Below, in pieces: positions 34,448-44,164 of a stretch of 45,173 nucleotides of DNA. Location: the NCBI GenBank assembly GCA_900498135.1, contig LR026961.1, positions 4,504,037 through 4,549,209 on the forward strand, in the 5' to 3' direction. Origin of the DNA: an uncultured Desulfatiglans sp. (GTDB taxonomy: Bacteria > Desulfobacterota > DSM-4660 > Desulfatiglandales > Desulfatiglandaceae). The notes under the pieces are model-generated. The model saw nothing but the letters and a program-made list of their open reading frames with translations, searched no databases and was not told where the DNA came from. The translations under genes and the position numbers were made by a program. Positions within the stretch are counted from its first letter, which is position 1. Each line of letters begins with the position of its first letter.

Positions 34448-34966
34448 CTACTTTGGAGCGATCACCAGGCACATCCGGTTGCGCGCCTCCCGCTTCGGCT
34501 CTTCCTCTACGGTCCCGAACTCGGAGACCGCCTCAGCCACCCGCTTCAGAACCTCGACGCCCGCATCGATGTAAGCCATCTCGCGCCCCCGGAAGGTTAC
34601 AGTGACCTTGACACGGTTCTTCTTCTCAAGAAACTTGATCAGGTTCTTGACCTTGACATCCAGATCGTGCTCTTCCGTATTGGGCCTGACCTTGATTTCC
34701 TTGACCTGAAGGCCGCGACTCTTCTTCCGAGTCTCCTGGACCTTCTTGCTGGCTTGATACTTGAACTTCCCGTAGTCCATGATCCGGCATACGGGCGGAT
34801 CTGAATTGGGCGCCACTTCCACCAGGTCCAGGCCTTCTTCCTTGGCCGTTCTAAGCGCCTCCCGCACGGGCAGAATGCCTAACTGGGTGCCGTCGGAAGA
34901 AATCAACCTGACGTTCTTGGCAAAGATCCGGTCATTCACCCTCACCTCATCAGCTTGTTTACTTAT
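34448..34966 (-). CDS. infC: Translation initiation factor IF-3, with an apparent AUA start
   Basis: The N-domain begins VRVNDRIFAKNVRLI, followed by the linker and C-domain; it ends RMCLVIAPK. From GTG 34945 the product is 165 residues, but the frame continues upstream as SKQADEV from an ATA codon at 34966-34964, giving 172 residues. Before ATA is AAGGGGG with an 8-base gap, and the thrS stop is 5 bases away. E. coli infC famously starts at AUU and is autoregulated by IF3 discrimination against such codons, so AUA fits. IF3 keeps ribosomal subunits apart and checks initiator tRNA. Identity is certain; the start codon is inferred. Confidence 0.95.
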   Translation of the reverse strand: MSKQADEVRVNDRIFAKNVRLISSDGTQLGILPVREALRTAKEEGLDLVEVAPNSDPPVCRIMDYGKFKYQASKKVQETRKKSRGLQVKEIKVRPNTEEHDLDVKVKNLIKFLEKKNRVKVTVTFRGREMAYIDAGVEVLKRVAEAVSEFGTVEEEPKREARNRMCLVIAPK

Positions 34967-34971
34967 GGCCC

Positions 34972-36888
34972 CTACCCCCTTCTTCGAGTTTCATCCTGTA
35001 TACGTAGAACGAGATCCTCCACCTTCATGAAGGGAAGATTCTCACCACTGCGAAGCCGGGGAGTCACCCCTTCCTCTTCGCATTCCTTGTCCCCTATGAT
35101 CAGCATATAGGGGATCTTTTCCATCTGGGCTTCTCTGATCTTGAAGCCCAGTTTCTCGTTCCTGAAATCCCCTTTCGCACGCACCCCGGCGGCGTTCAAA
35201 CCGCTGAGGACCGTCTCCGCATAGGGGGTGTTCCTGTCGGTCACTGTCAACACGACGGCCTGAACCGGAGCGAGCCACACGGGGAACGCGCCGGCGTAAT
35301 GTTCGATCAGAATACCGATGAACCGTTCGATGGCGCCCAGGATCACGCGATGGATCATCACCGGACGCTTGCGCTGCCCATCCTGATCGATATAAACCAA
35401 ATCGAACCTTTCAGGCAATGTAAAATCACACTGGATCGTGGCACACTGCCATTTTCTTCCCAGGGCGTCCTTCAGTTTGACATCGATCTTGGGGCCGTAA
35501 AAGGCGCCGTCCCCCTCGTTGATCTCATACGGCAGGCCGTTGTCGTCCATGGCCCGCTTGAGGGCGTTCGTCGCCAGCTCCCAATCCTCGTCGCTGCCGA
35601 TGGATTTTTCAGGCCGCGTGCTGATTTCGAGCTCGTATTCGAACCCGAAAATCCCCATCACATCCTTGACGAAAGCGAGGACCCCTTTGATCTCATCATT
35701 CAGCTGATCCGGCATGCAGATGATGTGCGCGTCGTCCTGGGTGAATTCTCTCACCCGCAGGAGTCCGTGCAGCACGCCGGAGCGCTCGTGGCGATGGACG
35801 CACCCCAGCTCGAAATAACGCTTCGGCAGGTCGCGGTAGCTTCGAATGCGGGACCGGTAGATAAGCATGTGAGAGAGGCAGTTCATGGGCTTGATCCCAT
35901 AGGACTGTTCATCCACCGTCGTAAAATACATGTTTTCCCGATAGTTATCGAAGTGTCCGGACTTCTGCCACAGTTCGGTCTTCAGGATCTCCGGTCCCTT
36001 GACCATCTCGTACCCGCGCTTCAAGTGCTCCTTGATCTCGAAATCCTCGAGGAGGTAGCGAAGCATCATACCCCTCGGATGCCAGACGACGAGCCCCGCC
36101 CCGATCTCCTCATAGGTGTTGAACAGTCCGAGCTGCGGTCCAAGCTTGACATGATTGCGTTTCTTTGCCTCTTCGAGCCGGCGCAGATACTCCTTGAGCG
36201 CCTTGGGATCGGCGAACGCGGTCCCGTAGATCCGGCTCAACATGGCGCGTTTTTCGTCCCCACGCCAATAAGCCCCGGCCACTTTGATCAACTTGAAGGC
36301 CTTGATCATCCCCGTCGAAGGGATGTGCGGCCCGCGGCACAGATCCGTGAAATCGCCCTGGGTGTAAAGGGACACACGCTCTTCGCCCAGATCTTCGATC
36401 AATTCGATCTTGTAGGCCTCCCCTTTTTCTCCAAAGAGCCGAATCGCCTCTTCAGCCGGCAACTCCTCGCGCGAAAACGGGAGATCCTCCCGGATGATTT
36501 CCTTCATCCGCTCTTCGATGGCCGGGAGGTCCTCTTCCTTGAAGGGCCGCTCGTAATCGAAGTCATAGTAGAAACCGTCTTCGATCGCAGGCCCGATCGT
36601 CACCTTCACGCCGGGGAAAAGGCTCTGCACGGCCATGGCCATCACATGCGCCGTACTGTGCCGAAGGATGTCGAGACCTTCCTCTGAATTCAGATAAACC
36701 GGCGCCACGTCCTCCGCCGAGCCGACGGGGCAGGAAACGTCCCGCAACACTCCGCCAACCCTGACCGCGACGATCCGCTCCGGGGACTTCACCCCCGAGG
36801 CTCGCAGAACCTCTATCGCCGTTTGTTTTTCCCGTTTTTCGGGCGACTCATCAGCCGGTTGGGATACACTTTCCATATGGTGGCTCAT
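34972..36888 (-). CDS. thrS: Threonine--tRNA ligase
   Basis: 638 residues. TGS domain (about 20-80), editing domain with HSTAH and [10 protein letters not shown], class II catalytic core with zinc ligands Cys in KPMNCLSHM, His in [10 protein letters not shown] and His in [14 protein letters not shown], and a C-terminal anticodon-binding domain (about 535-638). All key residues are present. It is the first gene of the minus-strand operon thrS-infC-rpmI-rplT-pheS-pheT-merR-cytochromes. A good promoter lies about 300 bases upstream, leaving a long leader. Confidence 0.97.
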   Translation of the reverse strand: MSHHMESVSQPADESPEKREKQTAIEVLRASGVKSPERIVAVRVGGVLRDVSCPVGSAEDVAPVYLNSEEGLDILRHSTAHVMAMAVQSLFPGVKVTIGPAIEDGFYYDFDYERPFKEEDLPAIEERMKEIIREDLPFSREELPAEEAIRLFGEKGEAYKIELIEDLGEERVSLYTQGDFTDLCRGPHIPSTGMIKAFKLIKVAGAYWRGDEKRAMLSRIYGTAFADPKALKEYLRRLEEAKKRNHVKLGPQLGLFNTYEEIGAGLVVWHPRGMMLRYLLEDFEIKEHLKRGYEMVKGPEILKTELWQKSGHFDNYRENMYFTTVDEQSYGIKPMNCLSHMLIYRSRIRSYRDLPKRYFELGCVHRHERSGVLHGLLRVREFTQDDAHIICMPDQLNDEIKGVLAFVKDVMGIFGFEYELEISTRPEKSIGSDEDWELATNALKRAMDDNGLPYEINEGDGAFYGPKIDVKLKDALGRKWQCATIQCDFTLPERFDLVYIDQDGQRKRPVMIHRVILGAIERFIGILIEHYAGAFPVWLAPVQAVVLTVTDRNTPYAETVLSGLNAAGVRAKGDFRNEKLGFKIREAQMEKIPYMLIIGDKECEEEGVTPRLRSGENLPFMKVEDLVLRIQDETRRRG

Positions 36889-37191
36889 CTGTTCCTTCTG
36901 TCCGTGTCAGGCCGCCGAGCCCTCACCGGTCAAAAAATACGGGCTATGAAAAGAAAATAAGGCATCGGAGGTCAAAACTGCATGAATCCGTATGCCCCAT
37001 CATCAATACGAAGAATTAAAATATCCTGTCCGAGAACCTCTTCAGCAACACCTTGGTGCACTCTCCTCAATATCCCGCGCGCGCGGCTTCCGATCCATCC
37101 CCAAGCCGCCCGCCCTGCACGGTCTTCCAAATGACCAAAGGCCTTCCCTTCCTTAAAAGCGCTCAAGGCATCGTTGGGGAAAATTTTTATA

Positions 37192-37220
37192 TATATAGAA
37201 AATAAGCTAAAGATATGCAA
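37192..37220 (-). promoter_or_regulatory. Candidate sigma70 promoter for thrS operon
   Basis: On the minus strand TTGCAT (37220-37215), a 17-base AT-rich spacer and TATATA (37197-37192) make a strong promoter match in a stretch that is AT-rich compared with its surroundings. Transcription would start near 37185 and leave a leader of about 295 bases, room for attenuation or a ThrS operator. Confidence 0.6.
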
Positions 37221-37308
37221 GCAAAAAGTAAACGATCCGCCGCAACCCTCCGGATCGGGCATGGGTTCCGGGGCAGCTTCGACCATGCCGCCCTCCCCGA
37301 TTTTTAGC

Positions 37309-37339
37309 TTGAAAACCTTCGGCGCCTGTGTTTTATAAA
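37309..37339 (+). promoter_or_regulatory. Candidate promoter for the luxR-type gene
   Basis: TTGAAA (37309-37314) and TTATAA (37333-37338) with an 18-base spacer (or TATAAA with 19). Moderate match; it lies 200 bases before the chosen start. Confidence 0.35.
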
Positions 37340-37538
37340 CATTATCAAATCAAACTGTTAGCAGTACCTTGAAAACCCTGTGGTCTCCAGCTCAAGGAAA
37401 AGCGGCCCAACGCGGGGCCTGCGTAATCCCTGGCAAATTTCCATGCGGCGGGCGCCGCCAGCGTCGGCCTTCAGAAACGGCCCCGCGGCCGCGCATCAGG
37501 CCCCCGCCAGGCCGAAACAACCATCGACGGGTGAACCG

Positions 37539-38486
37539 ATGCCCCAGCGAATGGATCCTCACGAATCCAAACCCCAAGACCTGACAGCCCGGGATCGAAC
37601 CGGGGACCGGCGCTCCCCGGAAGCGGCCTTGAGCGCAAAGACGCGGGAGCTCGAAGAGCGCCTCAAAGAGCTCGACTGCCTCTACGGCATCTCCAGGCTC
37701 ATAGAGAAAACCGGCGCTTCGATCCGGGAAATACTCGAGGGCGCCGCAGCCATCCTGCCTTCCGCATGGCAGTATCCGGAGATCGCCTGCGCCCGTGTCG
37801 CAGTGGATTCGATGACCGCGACATCGAGCCGCTTCAGGGAGACCCCCTGGTTCCAAAGCCAGCCGATCAAGGTCGGCGGCCGCCCTGTCGGCCACGTGGC
37901 CGTCTTCTACTGCGAAAAGACGCCCCTGGAGTTCGAGGGCCCTTTCCTGCGCGAAGAACGCAATCTCCTGAACGAGGTGGCCGAGACCCTTGGACGTGTC
38001 ATCGAGCGGCTCAAAACCGAAGAAACGCTCCGGCAGCGAGAAAGAGAACTTGCCATCAAAAACCAGGAACTCCAGGAAGTCAACACCGCGCTGAAGGTCC
38101 TCCTGCGTCAGAGAGAGAAGGATCGGGCCGAACTGGAGGAAAACGTCGCAAGAAACATCAAGGAATTGATCCTTCCGCACCTGAGTCAGTTCAAAGCAGC
38201 AGGGCTGTCCGAAGGGCGGGAAAAGATCCTCGAGTTCATCGAGGAAAGCCTCAAAAACGTCGCTTCGGGCTTTCAAAGACGGCTCACGGATATCTGCCTC
38301 GGCATCACGCCCACCGAGCTGCGCGTGGCCGAACTCATCCGCCAGGGAAAAACCACAAAGGAAATCGCGGACCTACTCAACAGTTCGACGCGCGCGGTGG
38401 ATTTTCACCGGTCCAATCTGCGGCGGAAACTGCAGCTGAAGGACCGGAAGACCAACCTGCGGTCCTTCCTGATCTCCATCCCCTGA
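37539..38486 (+). CDS. LuxR-type transcriptional regulator with GAF-like and coiled-coil regions
   Basis: 315 residues from ATG 37539 (MPQRMDPHES); the frame is open about 50 codons further up, but that part is low-complexity and lacks a start site. A coiled-coil (about 30-45, KTRELEERLKELDCLYGISRL in parts) leads to a GAF-like sensory region (about 45-170). A second long coiled-coil follows (about 170-230), then a C-terminal LuxR/FixJ helix-turn-helix: ITPTELRVAELIRQGKTTKE and AVDFHRSNLRRKL. No receiver domain is present, so the signal is probably a ligand or partner kinase. Many such regulators occur in sulfate reducers. Target unknown. Confidence 0.8.
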   Translation: MPQRMDPHESKPQDLTARDRTGDRRSPEAALSAKTRELEERLKELDCLYGISRLIEKTGASIREILEGAAAILPSAWQYPEIACARVAVDSMTATSSRFRETPWFQSQPIKVGGRPVGHVAVFYCEKTPLEFEGPFLREERNLLNEVAETLGRVIERLKTEETLRQRERELAIKNQELQEVNTALKVLLRQREKDRAELEENVARNIKELILPHLSQFKAAGLSEGREKILEFIEESLKNVASGFQRRLTDICLGITPTELRVAELIRQGKTTKEIADLLNSSTRAVDFHRSNLRRKLQLKDRKTNLRSFLISIP

Positions 38487-38876
38487 ATCGCAGGTTTTAC
38501 CTGGTATCATCCCGTCAATTTTTTGCCGTTTACAGCCGGGCCTCAATCCATCACAATCCTGCCAAGTGGCCTGAGCTTCGTGAAGCCCCGGGCGGCGGAT
38601 GGTTTTTTCTTTCCCTTTACCTGCACCGTCGAAAAAATCGTCCGTCCGGCGACCATTGCTTCACGGGGGTGGGCCCTTTGCGTCATAGGCGGCCGGATCG
38701 GTTGTTTCCCGGCAGCCAGGATCCGAAACAGCCCTCGGGTGGGCAGCTGGGGGCGGTTTCCATCCCCGGAACCAAGATGAAACAGGAACCCGGCTATTTT
38801 GCCGGCCGAACGAACAAGCGGCCGATATTCCACAGTCTACCAGCGAGTGAAGACCGGCCCCGCAAGGAGACAAACC
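38487..38876 (+). other. 390-bp intergenic region
   Basis: No gene supported. It contains small hairpins CAGGT-TTT-ACCTG (38491-38503), with a T-run only at 38519, and CCGGC-TATTTT-GCCGG (38790-38805), which lies 72 bases before the rnk-like start. Otherwise I see nothing in it. Confidence 0.4.
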
Positions 38877-39293
38877 ATGAGCATGAGGACGATCTACATC
38901 ACCCAGTATGACCTCGAACGTCTGAATCAGCTGATCGATGACGCCGAGGAATCCATTTCCCAGGACAGGCACTACCTGGAAAAGCTGGAGGAAGAATTGT
39001 CTCATGCCGAAGTCGTCCCGCCGAACGAAATCCCCGACAACGTCGTCACCATGAATTCCAAGGTTTGTCTTGTAGATCAGGAAAGCCAGGAGGAGAAGAT
39101 CCTGACCCTGGTCTTTCCCAAGGATGCGGACATATCGCAGGGCAGAATATCCGTCCTGGCGCCGATCGGCACGGCCATGCTCGGATACAGAACCGGTTCG
39201 ATCTTTCAATGGGACGTCCCTGCCGGGAAAAAACATTTCAAGGTGGCGAAAATCCTTTATCAGCCGGAGGCGGCCGGGGACTATCATCTCTGA
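38877..39293 (+). CDS. rnk: Rnk-like GreA/GreB C-terminal-domain protein
   Basis: 138 residues from ATG 38877, with AAGGAG 9 bases upstream. A short N-terminal coiled helix pair (about 5-45, ITQYDLERLNQLIDDAEES) is followed by a GreA/GreB-type C-terminal domain: VTMNSKVCLVDQES, LTLVFPKDADISQGRISV, APIGTAMLGYRTGS. The N-terminal coil is too short to reach the RNA polymerase active site, as in Rnk (regulator of nucleoside diphosphate kinase), which binds polymerase in the secondary channel. Rnk in E. coli affects Ndk levels; the role here is inferred from family. Confidence 0.85.
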   Translation: MSMRTIYITQYDLERLNQLIDDAEESISQDRHYLEKLEEELSHAEVVPPNEIPDNVVTMNSKVCLVDQESQEEKILTLVFPKDADISQGRISVLAPIGTAMLGYRTGSIFQWDVPAGKKHFKVAKILYQPEAAGDYHL

Positions 39294-39594
39294 GCAAACT
39301 TGAGTCCCGCGCATGGCATGCTCGCCGGGATGCCGTTCAGCCTGCCTCCGGCAAGACCCGCCAGGGTCTCCGCGTCACAGCCGGGCAGCCGCGGGGGACA
39401 TCCACACCGTTTCAGCAGCTCAGGCCCTCTTCGAGGCAGCCGAATGGATCTTTTCAGCAGCCAAACCGTCGTTCAGCCCTGCACCCGGAGTAAAGATCCC
39501 GATTGCATGACCCGAGGAACAATCCTTCGAACCTGCTGCGCTGCTCCCGCCCCGGCGGATGCGCCGGCATTTCGCTCCATGAGAAGAATCCGCC
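39294..39594 (+). other. 301-bp intergenic region rnk-mreB
   Basis: Examined on both strands; I see no gene, strong promoter or terminator. A GAGAAG site precedes mreB. Confidence 0.4.
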
Positions 39595-40647
39595 ATGCCC
39601 TCGAAATACTCGCTTACACTCTCCTCGAACGATCTCGCCATTGACCTTGGGACGACCAACACCTCTGTCTACGTGCAGGGAAAAGGCATCGTCCTCCATG
39701 AACCGTCTGTAATCGCCATCTCCCGCAACGGCGGGAGGGATCCCAAGGTCCTAGCCGTCGGGAACGCCGCCAAGCAGATGATCGGCCGCACGCCCCAGAA
39801 GATCTCGGCCCTTCGTCCTATCCGTGACGGGGTCATCGCCGATTTCGAGATTGTCGGGTCTATGCTCCGGGGGCTCATCGCCCTGATCGACCGCCGTCGC
39901 GGGCTTGTCAAACCGAGGGTCGTCATGTCGATCCCGACAGGCATCACACCGGTCGAGAAAAGGGCCGTTCGGGAGACCGCGCTGTCGGCCGGCGCCCGGG
40001 AAGTCCACCTGATCGAGGAATCGCTTGCCGCCGCAATGGGGGCCGGGCTGCCTTTCATCGAACCGACCGGGAGTATGATCGTCGATATCGGCGGGGGCCG
40101 AACGGAGGTCTCCGTCATTTCGCTCGGAGGGATCGTTCTCAGCCGCTCCATCCGCGTCGGCGGAGACAAAATGGACGAGGCGATCCTGCAATACATCAAA
40201 AGAAAATACAATTTCCTCATCGGAAGCAGCGCAGCCGAAGCGATCAAACTGGCGATCGGCAATGCCCATCCGTCCACTTCCCCCCAGTCCTTCGAAATCA
40301 GGGGACGGGACCTGGTCAGCGGCATCCCTGGCACGTTGACCATCGATTCGAGCGACGTCCGCGACGCGCTCTCGGAGGAAATCGGCGCCATCGTCGAGAT
40401 GGTCCGAGTCACCCTGGAGCGGACCCCTCCCGAACTCTCGGCGGACCTCATCGAAAGGGGCATCGTTCTGACGGGCGGCGGAGCCCTTCTCAAACACCTC
40501 AACCTGCTCCTGGAGGAAGCGACGGGCCTCCCCGTCATCCTCGCCTCCGACCCCTTTTCGACTGTCATTCTCGGCTGCGGCAAGGTGTTGGACGACCTCG
40601 ACATCCTGCGCCGCATCGGATACAAACCCGCACTGGCATCCGCCTGA
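39595..40647 (+). CDS. mreB: Rod shape-determining actin homologue MreB
   Basis: 350 residues, full length. Actin-fold motifs: phosphate-1 LAIDLGTTNTSVYV, connect-1 VVMSIPTGITPVEKRA, phosphate-2 MIVDIGGGRTEVSVI, adenosine GIVLTGGGALLKHL, connect-2 in the C-terminus. MreB forms membrane-bound filaments that guide wall synthesis. mreC, mreD and rodA, usually next to mreB, are absent; the flanks are rnk and, convergent, a CPA2 antiporter. It may be the sole MreB at a separate place or a second paralogue; the window cannot tell. Confidence 0.95.
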   Translation: MPSKYSLTLSSNDLAIDLGTTNTSVYVQGKGIVLHEPSVIAISRNGGRDPKVLAVGNAAKQMIGRTPQKISALRPIRDGVIADFEIVGSMLRGLIALIDRRRGLVKPRVVMSIPTGITPVEKRAVRETALSAGAREVHLIEESLAAAMGAGLPFIEPTGSMIVDIGGGRTEVSVISLGGIVLSRSIRVGGDKMDEAILQYIKRKYNFLIGSSAAEAIKLAIGNAHPSTSPQSFEIRGRDLVSGIPGTLTIDSSDVRDALSEEIGAIVEMVRVTLERTPPELSADLIERGIVLTGGGALLKHLNLLLEEATGLPVILASDPFSTVILGCGKVLDDLDILRRIGYKPALASA

Positions 40648-40658
40648 GGGACCGTTGA

Positions 40659-40725
40659 CGAAAAGCCCGCCTTTTCGCATGGGACCGATCGCCAGCCATC
40701 GGGCGCCCGGCGGGAGGGCGATGGC
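40659..40725. terminator. Two hairpins between convergent mreB and antiporter genes
   Basis: CGAAAAG-CCCGC-CTTTTCG (40659-40677) and GCCATCG...CGATGGC (40695-40701 with 40719-40725) lie in the 107-base gap. The first carries T/A-rich arms that could serve as a bidirectional terminator; neither has a clean T-run. Confidence 0.45.
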
Positions 40726-40754
40726 CTCACATGAGGCGGCGGGCAACCGCTGGC

Positions 40755-42950
40755 CTAGAGAGGCTCCATCCCCTTCAAACGTTTGACCGCTTCGGCAGTC
40801 CCGATGACGACCAGACCATCTCCGGGCTGCAGCCGCTCCGTGGTGCGCAAGGCGGTGATCCGCTGATCACCCCGGATGACGCCGATCACGGTGCCCTCAT
40901 ACCTCTGGCGGAACTGCAGTTCGGCCAAGGTCCTGCCGCCCAGCTCCGAGTTTTCGCCGATCCGGACCTCATGTATCTCGAACCGGTCGGTCCGCTCCCC
41001 ATCGAGATCTTCCACGGGTTGATCGAGCATGTCCTCAGCCTCCTGCAGCTCATCCGGCGGCCCCATGATAACCAGCCGATCACCAGGATAGACCTGAAAA
41101 TCAGGCCCAGGCTCATAGAGCACCCGCCCGGCCCGGCTCACCGCCAGCACGGAAACCCCGGTCTGCGAACGCAGGGGGATATCCTGGATCGTCTTTCCGG
41201 CTGCTGACGCCCCGGAGCGGATCCGAATCTCCTTGAACGCGATCGGCCAATCGATGTTTTTGGGCAGCATTTCCATGGACCTGGTCAGGGCATCGGCGGC
41301 CTGCTCCGCGGCATCCGCGAAAGGCCGAAAGACCACGTGTGCGCCTTCTTTCTTGAACAGATCCGCTTCCTCTTCGTTCGCCGCGCTTACCGCCACTTTG
41401 CTCTCGACCCCCCTGTCTCTCAGATGGTGCAGCAGTTCGAGGTCCAGGTGCCTCGAACGGACCGTGCTGACCACCCATCGAGCCTTGTTGAGGGGCAGAT
41501 GTTCATGCAGCTCAGGGTCCGTCATATCACCATAAAGCACCGGCACTCCCCGGGAGCGCCAGGTCCTGAGGACCTGCGGATCGAAGTCGACGCCCAGGAT
41601 CGTCTTGCGTCTCCGCAAGAGGCATTCCGCAATCCCCCTCCCATACGTCCCGAGACCCACAAGGATCACGTCCAGCCGTGGGGCTCCCTCGGCGGAGTCG
41701 ACGGCGCATTCCCTGAAAGGCGTCCTTCTTTCGAACACCTTCAAAGGCCTGGACAGGAGACTGTAAAGCGGACCTGAATACAGGATCATATACGTCGAAA
41801 CGAAGATGGTCACAACCCCCACAAGCGTGATCAGGCCCATGGTTTCCGGGGCGATGTGACCGACGCTGAGCCCCAGAGCCGCTACGATGAGAGAGAACTC
41901 GCTGATCTGGGCCACCGTCAGCCCCGCAAGGAACGCCGTGCGCCGCCGATAACCCATGAACCCCATGATCCCGAGGACGATCAACGGGTTCCCGACAAGG
42001 ACGAAGACCGAAAAAAGGCCCGCTGCACCCACTTGAGAGCCGACCATGGTCCATTCGAGGCGTGCCCCGAGATCGATGAAAAAGAAGAGCAGCAGGAAAT
42101 CCCTCAGACTGGTCAATCGCGCCCCGATTGCATCCCGGTAATCCGTAGATGCCAGGGAGACTCCGGCCAGAAACGCCCCCACCTCCTTGCTGAACCCGAG
42201 CCACTCTCCCCCCGCCCCGAGGCACACCGCCCAGGCAATGGCAAAGAGGATCAGAAGCTCCTGGGAATAGGCTAACCGCATGGCCAGGCCTGGAAGGACA
42301 TACCTGGTCATGAAGGCCGCAAAGGCCAGTAGGCCCAGCCCCTTGGCTGCGATCAGGAGCGAGCCCGTCCAAGCCGACTGACCGGCCGCAATCGGCGAAC
42401 CGAACGTGGTCAACGCGACCAGCGCCAGGATGGCGGCGATGTCCTGAACGATCAGGAAACCGATGGCGATCTGGCCGTGCAGCGAATCGATCTCCTTCTT
42501 GTCCGACAGGAGCTTGACGATGATGATCGTGCTCGAAAAGGTCAACGCGACAGCCACGTAAGCAGCATCGACGGGCGGGATGTCGAGGGCCAGGGCGATC
42601 AGGAATCCGATCGCGGAGGTGAAAACGATCTGCCCCAGACCCGTCGCCAAAGCGACCGGGCCCGTCGTACGAATCAGACCGAGGTCGAGTTTCAGCCCGA
42701 CGATGAAGAGCAGCAGGGCGATGCCCATATGCGCGAGCAGCTCGATCTCGTGGTAGCTCTGGATGATCCCCAGCCACGAAGGCCCTGCAAGGATGCCCGT
42801 CGCCAGGAACATGATCAGCAGGGGCTGTCGGAGCATCTGGCCGACGATGCCGAGCAGTGTTGCAAGGCTCAGGACAGCCGCGATTTCAAGAAAAGAATTG
42901 CCGTCGAGCACAGGGGCAGTCTCCTTTTTTACCGCGTGTCTCACCCACAT
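40755..42950 (-). CDS. CPA2-family cation:proton antiporter with RCK domains (KefB/YbaL-like)
   Basis: 731 residues from ATG 42950, with GAGG 5 bases upstream. About 12 membrane helices of the Na+/H+ exchanger fold (10-390), including FIVGLKLDLGLI, TFSSTIIIVKLLSDK and FLAGVSLASTDYRD. Next is a TrkA-N/RCK domain (about 425-545, VILVGLGTYGRGIAECLL with the NAD-binding G-x-G-x-x-G). Two TrkA-C domains follow in tandem (about 560-635 and 650-728), the second after EDLDGERTDRFEI. One TrkA-C is usual, so the doubled tail is unusual. It exports K+ or Na+ in exchange for protons under nucleotide control; ion choice is unknown. Confidence 0.9.
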   Translation of the reverse strand: MWVRHAVKKETAPVLDGNSFLEIAAVLSLATLLGIVGQMLRQPLLIMFLATGILAGPSWLGIIQSYHEIELLAHMGIALLLFIVGLKLDLGLIRTTGPVALATGLGQIVFTSAIGFLIALALDIPPVDAAYVAVALTFSSTIIIVKLLSDKKEIDSLHGQIAIGFLIVQDIAAILALVALTTFGSPIAAGQSAWTGSLLIAAKGLGLLAFAAFMTRYVLPGLAMRLAYSQELLILFAIAWAVCLGAGGEWLGFSKEVGAFLAGVSLASTDYRDAIGARLTSLRDFLLLFFFIDLGARLEWTMVGSQVGAAGLFSVFVLVGNPLIVLGIMGFMGYRRRTAFLAGLTVAQISEFSLIVAALGLSVGHIAPETMGLITLVGVVTIFVSTYMILYSGPLYSLLSRPLKVFERRTPFRECAVDSAEGAPRLDVILVGLGTYGRGIAECLLRRRKTILGVDFDPQVLRTWRSRGVPVLYGDMTDPELHEHLPLNKARWVVSTVRSRHLDLELLHHLRDRGVESKVAVSAANEEEADLFKKEGAHVVFRPFADAAEQAADALTRSMEMLPKNIDWPIAFKEIRIRSGASAAGKTIQDIPLRSQTGVSVLAVSRAGRVLYEPGPDFQVYPGDRLVIMGPPDELQEAEDMLDQPVEDLDGERTDRFEIHEVRIGENSELGGRTLAELQFRQRYEGTVIGVIRGDQRITALRTTERLQPGDGLVVIGTAEAVKRLKGMEPL

Positions 42951-43008
42951 CGACACCTCGGGCTTTCAGTCTTGCCCTCAAAGGGGTCGAGCCTCTTCCG
43001 CTTGTCAA

Positions 43009-43038
43009 ATTTTAGCACAATAACCCTTTTGTATGAAT
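43009..43038 (-). promoter_or_regulatory. Candidate promoter for the antiporter gene
   Basis: On the minus strand TTCATA (43038-43033) and TAAAAT (43014-43009) are 18 bases apart, about 60 bases before the start. The -35 overlaps an inverted repeat TTGTAT...ATACAA (43030-43035 and 43046-43051) that could be an operator. Confidence 0.45.
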
Positions 43039-43910
43039 AGGCTTATACAAGCGATCCCTTATCAAATGCTGCATTCTGCCGGAATGCAACAGATTCGACC
43101 CTGATGACCGGCAGTGCATGCATCATCCGCTTTGGATAACCTGCGAGCAGAGAATCCGATATGAACCTTCATCAGGGCAAGCATCCATACAACACATGCA
43201 TCATAGGAAGCACGAAGACCATGGCATGCCGTCTTACGGCTCCAGGGATACACCGAAAAGCGATCATTACGCCATCACAGCATAGCCGTAAAACGGTGGC
43301 GAGCGATGGAAAGAGTGTGGTCAGGCAGGCATCGCGAACAATCACATGCCATTGCGAATCGAAAATGTTCAGAATCGAGATCGATTCGCACCGGTTTGCC
43401 TTGCCGAGCAGCGAATACCACGGCCAACCAACCCGGGCGCTTAAGCGCAGAACCGCAAGGCTCCTATTTGCCGCCATGCCTTTTCCGTATAATGGTAATT
43501 ATTATTCATTTCAACAGCTTGATTGCCGCTTCGGGGTGGGGACAAAAAGCCTCGCCTTTAGGTGAAGACTTTAGTATCCTCACAAAGAAGTGCCTTATGG
43601 TCGTCCAGGCCATGCTGTTCATGAGGTACCTGTAATTTTTGTATGGGTGACCAGCACCGCAAACCCGTCCCACCAGGACCGCCAGCAATCTGGCTGCCAG
43701 AGCTCATTCTCAATATCTGTAAATTTGAGGATATCGATATATTTTCAGGGACCGGTTACAAGAATCACGATCACCCGATAGGTTGCAGATGGCAAATTCG
43801 AATTTACTACTTAAGATTCTTAGCCGGCCTACAGCTGGTATCAAAGCTACCGGCTTTAAATCATGGGAGATAATTCATTTTAAACCTGAGAATGCTGTTT
43901 CCGGACTACT

Positions 43911-44090
43911 TAGTTTCCATCCGGAAATGGTCTTTTTGGCCAATCTCGGCGTCAATCTGCACGTTTGCTTGTGCGGCGACCTGCAGGTCGCCTCCGCGCA
44001 AGCGCTCGATTTCCTTGATATTGGCCAAAAATCCTCATTTCCGGATTGGAAACTGAGTCCTAGCGGAAAATCATTTCCGGATGGAGACTA
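43911..44090 (+). repeat. Fold-back repeat copy D (most complete)
   Basis: TAGTTTCCATCCGGAAATGG (43911-43930) is matched at the far end by TCATTTCCGGATGGAGACTA (44071-44090) as an inverted repeat with 2 mismatches, and earlier by a similar arm (44036-44054). Inside, TCTTTTTGGCCAAT and ATTGGCCAAAAATCC pair; TTGCTTGTGCGG pairs with CCGCGCAAGCG; and GGCGACCTGCAGGTCGCC (43975-43992) is the perfect core. The whole can fold as one long hairpin. No transposase is inside, so it resembles a MITE or a large REP-type element. Confidence 0.88.
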
Positions 44091-44164
44091 CTTTGAAACC
44101 GGAAGAGGAATCTGCTCAGTGGGTGTCCATTCTGAACGGTCATTTTAGATAAGGAGGGAAAAGA

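Larger units (their letters stand above)
36889..37538. other. 650-bp divergent intergenic region thrS / luxR-type gene
   Basis: It holds the minus-strand promoter (37192-37220) for thrS and a weaker plus-strand promoter (37309-37339). The thrS leader of nearly 300 bases contains an open frame (about 36972-37160 in its useful part, ending IDDGAYGFMQF) without a good start; its status is unclear. TTGAAAACC occurs twice on the plus strand (37309 and 37370). Confidence 0.5.
42951..44164. other. 1.2-kb AT-richer intergenic region
   Basis: Beyond the antiporter promoter and repeat copy D, the 43060-43900 stretch has several short frames but none with a ribosome-binding site and a recognisable product. 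A hairpin-like TCGCC-TTTA-GGTGA (about 43552-43565) and mixed composition suggest decayed sequence. The GC content is visibly below the rest of the window, so foreign origin is likely. Confidence 0.5.

Noticed and set aside
36972..37286. 104-codon open frame upstream of thrS
   Set aside because: Its ATG lies before the likely transcription start at about 37185, it has no ribosome-binding site, its N-terminal part crosses promoter sequence and I recognise no family. A short leader peptide remains possible but unsupported.
43172..43477. Minus-strand 101-codon frame in the AT-rich end
   Set aside because: No ribosome-binding site, no family resemblance and unusual composition; probably decayed DNA.
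43540..43640. IS200/IS605-type end hairpin (CCTCGCC-TTTA-GGTGAAG)
   Set aside because: The stem is short with a G-T pair and there is no tnpA or tnpB remnant or paired left end that I can identify.
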